Below, in pieces: positions 55,148 to 61,944 of a stretch of DNA of 64,000 nt. The number at the start of each line of letters is the position of its first letter. The first letter of the stretch is position 1. Under the pieces are notes generated by a model. That model was not told the origin of the DNA, made no database searches, and worked only from the letters and a program-made list of their open reading frames with translations. Source of the stretch: Adhaeribacter radiodurans (GTDB taxonomy: Bacteria; Bacteroidota; Bacteroidia; Cytophagales; Hymenobacteraceae). The position numbers and the translations under genes are program-made. The stretch is taken from contig NZ_CP055153.1 of NCBI RefSeq assembly GCF_014075995.1, positions 6,324,001 through 6,388,000 of the forward strand, written 5' to 3'.

Positions 55148-55408
55148 TTAACTCCGCGAAACTTTGCCTTTTAAATCCCAGTGGCTCGATGCAATCTGAT
55201 CGGAGTTAGGTAAGCGTTTTATGGTGCGGACGTAACGTTCGCCGGTAATAGCGCCATCGGGGCGGCGCTTGCCAATAAACAGAGTTATGGGTTCGCCTAA
55301 TTCGTTGGTAATAAAGGTTAAATCCAGGCCCTGGTACGTATCATCCAGGCGGCTGCTCGGGGCGAATCGCTTGTTTAGTTTTTCGGCCAGTTTTTTATTT
55401 AACGGCAT
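55148..55408 (-). CDS. Small hypothetical protein, 86 aa
   Basis: A basic, soluble protein (MPLNKKLAEKLNKRF... ending WDLKGKVSRS) with no signal peptide. The central part (DLTFITNELGEPITLFIGKRR) looks beta-rich. I do not recognise a family. It shares strand with the 63-aa gene just upstream (stop and start are 44 bp apart), so the two could be co-transcribed. It may be conserved in this lineage, but this cannot be checked here. Confidence 0.6.
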   Translation of the reverse strand: MPLNKKLAEKLNKRFAPSSRLDDTYQGLDLTFITNELGEPITLFIGKRRPDGAITGERYVRTIKRLPNSDQIASSHWDLKGKVSRS

Positions 55409-55452
55409 GTAAAAAGTAATTTTATTTAGGTGCGCAAGATTCCAGGCAAGAT

Positions 55453-55644
55453 TCAGGGTTGGGTATAATCCTGAAAAATAAGCAAAGCCTCTTCGTCCGA
55501 AGCTTCTACCACTTCATCAATTACAGACTGAATTTCTTCTTCGGTCCAATTAGCTTTTTCAGCAGCTTTTACAAATACGCCCAAAGTTTCGAACTTGCTG
55601 GCTTCTACGGGTAAAACAGCTTTTACTTTTTTGCGGATGCGCAT
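55453..55644 (-). CDS. Small hypothetical protein, 63 aa
   Basis: A short protein with a basic N-terminus (MRIRKKVKA) and an acidic, helical C-terminal half ([28 protein letters not shown]). Similar lengths and composition are seen in small unnamed Bacteroidota proteins. No function can be assigned. ATG at 55644. Confidence 0.55.
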   Translation of the reverse strand: MRIRKKVKAVLPVEASKFETLGVFVKAAEKANWTEEEIQSVIDEVVEASDEEALLIFQDYTQP

Positions 55645-56338
55645 ACTTTCAGATACCTAAAAAATAAAAAAATGCCTAAATAATAAGTTTACGCAAGCTT
55701 TATGTAACAGTTTGTAAGAAACGCTCCGCAGAAATAAATTTAAGGAAACGGAACTCTGCCCTACTACAAACAGATAAAGTTCTTCATTAAAACTTGTCAA
55801 TCTTCACAACAAATTAATTAAATTTTCTTTTTAATAAATGTATTCATTTTCCGGGATGCAAAATAGCAACAGTTAAACAGATAGATGTAGAAATTTCATT
55901 TTTCGGTTATAGTATATTTTGAATTAGAGTGCTTTAGAAGCTTTTTTTATATATTTTTATTCTATATTGATATGATAGGATTAAATATCAGGCAAACAGA
56001 AAATAAAGGAAAATTTATTCAATAAGGATTTTATTTTGAAAAAATTTCATAAAATCACGAACAATTTTGTGTTTTATTTTTTATTATATTCACAAGAGTA
56101 ACTCGCTTACAATAAACAAGTTTGCTTCTCAAATAAAATATTTAACTTTGCCGGAGAAAAATAATAATATTTACTAATATTATTATATATGAATACTAAA
56201 ATACCTATTGGGCCGTTATACATAGTAAGCTAAAAAGCAGTTATTAATTTTAATTTGATTTAAATATAATAAAAGGCAGATAGCACTTTAGTAACTTATT
56301 AATTAGTTACAAAAACGTTTAAGTACTTAGCAAACAGG
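55645..56338. other. Long AT-rich region upstream of the hybrid kinase gene
   Basis: 694 bp, very AT-rich. No gene is seen. A promoter-like pair is at 56121-56150, and a 10-bp AT-only hairpin is at 56161-56186 (arms ATAATAATAT and its complement). The kinase transcript from that promoter would carry a leader of about 185 nt. Confidence 0.5.
56121..56150 (+). promoter_or_regulatory. Bacteroidota-type promoter upstream of the hybrid kinase gene
   Basis: TTTG at 56121-56124, an 18-bp spacer and TAACTTTG at 56143-56150 fit the TTTG/TAnnTTTG pattern. The kinase ATG is at 56339. Spacing and both boxes match well, but the distance to the gene is long. Confidence 0.55.
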
Positions 56339-58918
56339 ATGGCCAAGTTCACTGATAAATTTTTTCTGCAATCTATCCGCCGGAAAGTAATTGCGGCCTT
56401 TTTGATAGGAGCCATTGCTATTGGACTAGCCTGGATCGTAACTAAGGTCGGCTTTGAGGAAATGCTTTCCACGGTAAATAGATTATCTACTCCCAACGAA
56501 AAGTTAAAAGTAGTAAATACACTTTTCCGCTCAATCACCCAACTCGACCAATTGCAACGGGTTCAGGCTATTAAAAATCCAGATAAACCTTATGCCGAAT
56601 TTAAAAAGGGCTCAGAATACTTAGTAAAAACCTTAGATACTTTACGGGTCCTGAGCGCAAATAACCCTTTGCAAGTGCAGCGGCTAGATTCCATGACAAC
56701 TATTCTGCGGTCACGCGATAAGCTTTTCTTAAGTTACCTGAAGCTACGGAAAGATTTAGTTCATAACGAGGCCCTTTCTAAACGAATTCATGCGGTTTCT
56801 AATTACATTGCTAAAAACAATAAACCCAAAATAGATACCAGCATTGTTATTACCAACCAACGCTATGTAACTACTACTACCCTGCCCAACGCCGATACGC
56901 TGCAGATTGTAGTTAAGAAAAAGCCTAAAAAATCTTTTCTCAGTCGCTTGTTTAGAGGCCGCAAAGAAGAACCAGCATTACCAGCCCTGAAACAAGTAGA
57001 AGAAGAACTAAAAATACAGGTAGATACCCTGGCCGTAGCCAAACAAGATAGTTCCATCTGGAAGATTCAGAAAATGATGCGGCGCATGGAGCGGGAGCAA
57101 CACCAACGCACCACCAAGCTGCTGAATCGCGAGTTGGCTTTAATCCACACCAACAATCAATTGCATACCCAGTTGCTAGCTATCCTGCACGTAATAGAAG
57201 CCGAAGAAATTCACCTAGATAGGCAAAACAGCCAGCAAGCCACCGAAGTAGTACGGGCCAGCATTAGCCGGATGAATGGAATTATGGTTATTTTCTTTTC
57301 GGTAGCAGCTTTTCTGGCTTATTTAATTTTAATCGATATCTCACGCAGTCATAAATACCGGAAGCAGTTAATAGCCGCCAAAGAAGAAGCCGAGCACCTG
57401 GGCCAGGTAAAGCAACGTTTTCTGGCCAACATGAGCCACGAAATCCGGACACCGTTACAAGCTATTATTGGTTTTGCCGAACAAGTATACCAACAGCCAC
57501 AACCTAAACGGGAGGCGCTCGAAGCTATTTACCGGTCGGCCGAGCATTTATTGCAAATTGTAAACGAAGTGCTCGACTACAGCCGTATTACTTCGGGTAA
57601 GTTTACGTTTGAACAACAGCCATTTAATGTACAGCAACTTGTTTCGGGGGTAATAGAAACCATGCGTTTACCGGCCGAACAAAAAGAATTAGCGCTGGTT
57701 CTGGAAAGTACTATTCCTAATACCTTGTTTGTTTCGGGTGATGCATTCCGGTTGCGGCAAGTACTTTATAACTTATTAGGCAACGCTATTAAATTTACGC
57801 ATCAGGGGCAGGTTACATTGCAAGTGAATTGTACGCGAACCCACGAAGCCTTTGAAATTACTTTTGCCGTTATGGATACAGGTATTGGTATTCCGGCTTC
57901 AGAATTAGAACGTATTTTTTACTTATTTGAGCAGGTAGATGCTTCGGTGGTGCGCACGCACGGCGGTACTGGTTTGGGGTTAAGTATTGCTAAAACCTTG
58001 GTAGAAGGCCAGAACGGAATAATTGAGGTGAGCAGTGAACCGGGGCTAGGTTCTTGTTTTGTGGTAAGATTGCCTTTCTTGCCGGCTCTCGCGCCAGTTC
58101 CGGAACCAGCCACTTTAACTGCCAGTAACCAAGCCATTAAAACAATTACTTCGGGTAAGCCCAATGGTAAAGTACTGGTAGTAGATGATGATGCCTTTAT
58201 TTTGCGCTTATGCGAGACTATCCTGAACAAATACGGTATCATAAATACTTGTACTTCCGATGCCCAGGCCGTTCTGCGCGAAGCCTGGGATCCAAACATT
58301 AAATTGGTCTTATTAGATATCCGGATGCCGGAAATAAACGGTTTGGAGTTATGCCGCGCTCTGCGCAAAAAGCTGGGAAAAGAGATTAAAGTAGTGGCAC
58401 TTACCGCTCAAGCTTTGCCGGAAGAACGCGAAATAATTCTAGCCGAAGGCTTTGATGGAATTCTAATGAAACCTTTCCGCGAGCACGAATTACTCACCTG
58501 GCTACACTCCCAAAATATAACCGGAGCTATTAATCCTAATCTGCCAACTACTTCCTTATCAGAACCCGATTTATCTATGTTGATTAAAATAACAGGTAGC
58601 GATGAAGAACAACTACGGCTTATTCTGAATCAGTTTATCTTAGATACCCAGCTAGATTTAGAAAAATTAAATGATTATTCAATAGAATGTTTGCCGAAGC
58701 AGACCCGAGAAATAGTGCATCGCTTAGCTGGCCGTATTGGACAAGTAGGCACGAAAGAACTGGCATCTCGGCTCCGTAAAATAGAAACGGCCTTAAACCA
58801 ACAGCAACCTCTCGAAACCATGTTACCAGAACTAGAAAATTTGCAAAAAGAAATAAAAGAACTGGTAAAGAAAGTTCACCTGAAAGTGAAAAGTTTAGAA
58901 GAAATATTGGTTAAGTAA
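56339..58918 (+). CDS. Hybrid sensor histidine kinase with receiver and Hpt domains
   Basis: 859 aa. Membrane segments at about 16-37 and 311-333 enclose a periplasmic sensor region of no known family. The cytoplasmic part has HisKA with the phosphoacceptor His in NMSHEIRTPLQAIIGF (about 363-378), HATPase_c boxes NLLGNAIKFTH, DTGIGIP and GGTGLGLSI, then a receiver (VVDDDAF, LLDIRMPEIN with the phosphoacceptor Asp, LMKPF) and a C-terminal Hpt domain (REIVHRLAGRIGQVG with the His). This is a complete phosphorelay arm: His-Asp-His. The likely acceptor is the NtrC-type regulator that lies convergent downstream. Confidence 0.93.
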   Translation: MAKFTDKFFLQSIRRKVIAAFLIGAIAIGLAWIVTKVGFEEMLSTVNRLSTPNEKLKVVNTLFRSITQLDQLQRVQAIKNPDKPYAEFKKGSEYLVKTLDTLRVLSANNPLQVQRLDSMTTILRSRDKLFLSYLKLRKDLVHNEALSKRIHAVSNYIAKNNKPKIDTSIVITNQRYVTTTTLPNADTLQIVVKKKPKKSFLSRLFRGRKEEPALPALKQVEEELKIQVDTLAVAKQDSSIWKIQKMMRRMEREQHQRTTKLLNRELALIHTNNQLHTQLLAILHVIEAEEIHLDRQNSQQATEVVRASISRMNGIMVIFFSVAAFLAYLILIDISRSHKYRKQLIAAKEEAEHLGQVKQRFLANMSHEIRTPLQAIIGFAEQVYQQPQPKREALEAIYRSAEHLLQIVNEVLDYSRITSGKFTFEQQPFNVQQLVSGVIETMRLPAEQKELALVLESTIPNTLFVSGDAFRLRQVLYNLLGNAIKFTHQGQVTLQVNCTRTHEAFEITFAVMDTGIGIPASELERIFYLFEQVDASVVRTHGGTGLGLSIAKTLVEGQNGIIEVSSEPGLGSCFVVRLPFLPALAPVPEPATLTASNQAIKTITSGKPNGKVLVVDDDAFILRLCETILNKYGIINTCTSDAQAVLREAWDPNIKLVLLDIRMPEINGLELCRALRKKLGKEIKVVALTAQALPEEREIILAEGFDGILMKPFREHELLTWLHSQNITGAINPNLPTTSLSEPDLSMLIKITGSDEEQLRLILNQFILDTQLDLEKLNDYSIECLPKQTREIVHRLAGRIGQVGTKELASRLRKIETALNQQQPLETMLPELENLQKEIKELVKKVHLKVKSLEEILVK

Positions 58919-58925
58919 CGGCTTC

Positions 58926-58979
58926 AAAAAACAAGCGGCCCTGCGTTTAGTTAGTTAAATGCAGGGCCGCTTGTTTTTT
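58926..58979. terminator. Terminator after the hybrid kinase gene, probably bidirectional
   Basis: Arms 58926-58949 and 58956-58979 pair over 24 bp (one G-T wobble) with a GTTAGT loop, A-run before and T-run after. It lies 7 bp beyond the kinase stop, well before the convergent regulator gene. Confidence 0.93.
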
Positions 58980-59128
58980 AAATTTACTTTTTTGTCTTGT
59001 GGTTGGTGGCTGGCATTAACAAAGTAGAATAACTTTAGTACTTGCATTCAATAGTAAATCTTCAAAAATTGCAGGGAAGTTGTAGTGGGAGTACCTTCTT
59101 AAATTAGAACTAATTCCTGCAATTTTTT

Positions 59129-60460
59129 CTAAGCTTCTAAATTATACTTAGCTAGTTTCAAATAAAGGGTTTTCCGGTCGATGTTTAAAAGACGGGCCGC
59201 TTTCGACTTATTAAATTTTACTTCCTGTAAGGTTTTATAAATGAGTTCCCGTTCGTTCGCTTCTTGTAGTGCTTTTAAGTCCGGTCCTTCTGTTTTGGGC
59301 GCTTCGTTAATGGTTTGCACCATCTCCTCGGGCAACGTTTCTACACCGGCTACTTCTCCCGATGATAGCAGTACAGCTCGCTTTACCACATTTTTTAATT
59401 CGCGCAGGTTGCCCGGCCAATGGTACTCCCGTAAAATGGCCATTACTTCCGGAGAAAAAGCTTTTACATTGCGGGTAAGTTCCTGGTTAGCCAGTGCCAC
59501 AAAATGAGCAACAAATTCTTCCAGATCGTTTTCGCGGTTGCGTAAAGCGGGTACTTTAATAATAAATTCGTTCAAACGATGGTACAAATCTTCCCGAAAA
59601 TCTCCGTTTTTCACGCTGTTTACCAGATCATCGTTGGTAGCCGTAATTACCCGTACATCAATGGCAATTTGTTTATTACTGCCCAGGGGCTGAATAGTAC
59701 GTTCCTGTAAGGCTCGCAATAACTTCACCTGAATATCGTACGAGAGGTTTCCTACTTCATCCAGAAAAATAGTGCCTCCCTGTGCCATCTCAAAAACGCC
59801 TTGCTTATCGTTGGTGGCGCCGGTAAAAGCCCCTTTTACGTGCCCGAAAAGTTCGCTATTCGCTATTTCGCCGGAAATGGCACCGCAGTCGACGGCTACA
59901 AAGGGAGCTTCTTCGCGCTTGCTTAAACGGTGAATGGTACGAGCCACGTATTCTTTACCAGTTCCACTTTCGCCCTGCACAATCACCGACATATCCGTAG
60001 GTGCTACTAACTGAATAAAATCGTGCAGTTGGCGCGAAGCATAACTGTGGCCCGAGATAAAAAGAGGCGTATCGGTGGGGTGATCTTTATCTTTTTCTTT
60101 GTCGGAGGGTAATACTTCTTTTATTACCATCAATAATTCGTCGGGGTTAACCGGTTTGGTAATATAATCAACAGCACCCAGACGCATCGCCCTAACTGCC
60201 GTACCTACATCCTGAAAACTGGTCATCATAATACCCGGAACGGGAGTAGACATGCTTCGGATATTTTCTAGTATTTCAAAGCCGGTGCCGTCTGGTAACC
60301 GGTAATCCATTAAAACTAATTGGTAGGTCTGGCCGCTTAGTAGCTTTATGCCATCTTTTACCCGGTGAGCAACGTTTACTTCAAATCCCTGCTTTTTTAA
60401 AAAACCTTCCAGTATTAGCGCAAAGGTTAAATCGTCTTCTATCACTAATATTTTTTCCAT
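59129..60460 (-). CDS. Sigma-54-dependent NtrC-type response regulator
   Basis: 443 aa. N-terminal receiver with acidic pocket IEDD (8-10), phosphoacceptor Asp52 in LMDYRLPDG and Lys102 in DYITKPVN. The AAA+ domain has Walker A GESGTGKE (163-170), the sigma-54 contact loop GAFTGA (210-215) and Walker B IFLDE (231-235). The C-terminal Fis-type HTH ends the protein (NKSKAARLLNIDRKTLYLKL). It activates sigma-54 promoters when phosphorylated. It is convergent with the hybrid kinase, the probable phosphodonor. Confidence 0.95.
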   Translation of the reverse strand: MEKILVIEDDLTFALILEGFLKKQGFEVNVAHRVKDGIKLLSGQTYQLVLMDYRLPDGTGFEILENIRSMSTPVPGIMMTSFQDVGTAVRAMRLGAVDYITKPVNPDELLMVIKEVLPSDKEKDKDHPTDTPLFISGHSYASRQLHDFIQLVAPTDMSVIVQGESGTGKEYVARTIHRLSKREEAPFVAVDCGAISGEIANSELFGHVKGAFTGATNDKQGVFEMAQGGTIFLDEVGNLSYDIQVKLLRALQERTIQPLGSNKQIAIDVRVITATNDDLVNSVKNGDFREDLYHRLNEFIIKVPALRNRENDLEEFVAHFVALANQELTRNVKAFSPEVMAILREYHWPGNLRELKNVVKRAVLLSSGEVAGVETLPEEMVQTINEAPKTEGPDLKALQEANERELIYKTLQEVKFNKSKAARLLNIDRKTLYLKLAKYNLEA

Positions 60461-60494
60461 ACCTTATCGTACATACGTGGATGATGTAAAAATA

Positions 60495-60524
60495 AAAAAA
60501 AGCCGGGTAATTCCCGGCTTTTCT
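60495..60524 (-). terminator. Terminator after the low-complexity protein gene
   Basis: AAGCCGGG (60500-60507) and CCCGGCTT (60513-60520) form an 8-bp GC-rich stem with a TAATT loop. Read on the minus strand it is followed by a long T-run. It lies about 40 bp beyond the gene end at 60564 and just before the regulator start. Confidence 0.88.
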
Positions 60525-60563
60525 TTCTGGTTGTAATAAGGTAGGCTTGTTTTAAAGCAGAGA

Positions 60564-61088
60564 TTATTTTACTGGCTTACCATCTTTACCAATTTTAACG
60601 GTTCCAACTTGGTTAGCTTGTTTTAATTCAATAGAATAATACTCTTTTCCAGTGGTGGCATCTTTCACTAATTGAGCAGAAGATGGAGTCCAAGTTTTTA
60701 ATTTTTCGCTGGCAAGAGTAGCTTTTACAGGGGCAGGCAGTTCTTCTAAGGCTACTGTAGTTCCGGCAGCAGCGGCATCAGCAGTAGCAGCCGTTCCGGT
60801 TGCGGAAGTACCTGTAGCAGTGGTGCCAGGGGCAGCAGTACTTGCAGCCGCAGCCGCTCCAGTGCTGGTAGCGTCTGTTTGAGTAGCAGTACCAGTGCTA
60901 GTAGATGTTTCAGCCTGCGTTCCGCTTGCAGCTCCTGCTTGCGTTCCAGATTGAGTAGTACCTTGTGTAGCACCTTGGGTAGTGGTTTGATCTTGAGTAG
61001 TAGACTGACCACCAGTAGTAGTTTGTGCTTGAGCAGATACAGCGCCTAATAGAAACAGGGAAAAAGCGGATACAACAATTTTCTTCAT
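60564..61088 (-). CDS. Secreted Thr/Gln/Ala/Gly-rich low-complexity protein
   Basis: 174 aa. A signal peptide (MKKIVVSAFSLFLLGAVSAQA) precedes about 85 residues made almost only of Thr, Gln, Gly, Ala and Ser. The last 60 residues (LEELPAPVKATLASEKLKTWTP, KEYYSIELKQANQVGTVKIGKDGKPVK) form a small folded domain of PepSY-like or secreted-beta type. The low-complexity part is probably a flexible linker or a glycosylation target. Function unknown; probably periplasmic or cell-surface. Confidence 0.7.
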   Translation of the reverse strand: MKKIVVSAFSLFLLGAVSAQAQTTTGGQSTTQDQTTTQGATQGTTQSGTQAGAASGTQAETSTSTGTATQTDATSTGAAAAASTAAPGTTATGTSATGTAATADAAAAGTTVALEELPAPVKATLASEKLKTWTPSSAQLVKDATTGKEYYSIELKQANQVGTVKIGKDGKPVK

Positions 61089-61433
61089 AATACTAATTTT
61101 ATCTATTTAACATCAATTGGTTACTTATATTATATTCGAAAGCTATGCCAAAAACCAGAAATAATTGTAATTAACTAGTATACAAGTAGTTTTAAGCAAA
61201 TGAGAAAAACCTCTAAATTTGAAAGTGTGGAAAAATTCTACATTCTGAGAAGCTTAATTGGGGAATAAAGTCGCTTTTTGCCACATATTTATTATTATAG
61301 CGCCGCATCCTCGAAGTAATGGTATTGTATTTTGGTAAATATAGAAGGGCAGATTAAGTTTAAGTTAAATAAAGCGATGTGGTTTTTGCTTTTTATCTAT
61401 ACTAATTACCTTGGGAATAAATAAGATAAAAAA
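61089..61433. other. Divergent intergenic region
   Basis: 345 bp between the low-complexity protein and the acidic protein genes. AT-rich. No gene, RNA or clear promoter pair seen. Confidence 0.5.
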
Positions 61434-61715
61434 ATGAAACCAAGTATTATAATGAATTCTGCCGCGGATCCCGAATTGGGGTTGATCCAAAGCTTAAAGT
61501 TGCAAAGCTTAAAACAGCATACTTTTTCCCAAAATTCTTCGCTGCTTGCCTCCGGCTTATTTTATCAACTGAACAAAGAAGATGAGTTAGAGAAAATCAT
61601 GTACCAGGACGATTTTAATGATTTAGAGGAAGATGATGAATTTTATCCGGAAGAAGAAAGTAATCGAGATAACTATGATGAGGATTTTGAGTTTGATTAC
61701 CACCGTTACAAATAA
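61434..61715 (+). CDS. Small acidic hypothetical protein, 93 aa
   Basis: ATG at 61434 (an ATG six codons later is an alternative). The first half is neutral with LGLIQSLKLQSLKQHTF; the second half is extremely acidic (DDFNDLEEDDEFYPEEESNRDNYDEDFEFDYHRY region, about 60-92). No family is recognised. A hairpin terminator follows directly after the stop, which supports a real transcript. Confidence 0.6.
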   Translation: MKPSIIMNSAADPELGLIQSLKLQSLKQHTFSQNSSLLASGLFYQLNKEDELEKIMYQDDFNDLEEDDEFYPEEESNRDNYDEDFEFDYHRYK

Positions 61716-61729
61716 CGAGCTTAAAATAG

Positions 61730-61783
61730 AAAAGGCTTACCAGATTAAGAACCAGATGATTCTTAATTTAGTAAGCCTTTTTA
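61730..61783 (+). terminator. Terminator after the 93-aa gene
   Basis: AAAAGGCTTAC (61730-61740) pairs with 61771-61781, and an inner stem ATTAAGAA/TTCTTAAT (61744-61751, 61760-61767) adds to it. A T-run follows. It lies 15 bp after the stop codon. Confidence 0.82.
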
Positions 61784-61944
61784 CTTATGAACAGTACTTA
61801 ACCTGGACTATCGCTTCGTCAGGTATTTGCTGGATAAGCAGTCCGGGAAATAGTAAATATTTAAAAAATCGGTTTATCAACTTCTACAGCGCGCAAAACT
61901 GAATTTTTAAATTTTTTGCTTTCCGTAAGGTGAATAGCAAGGGT

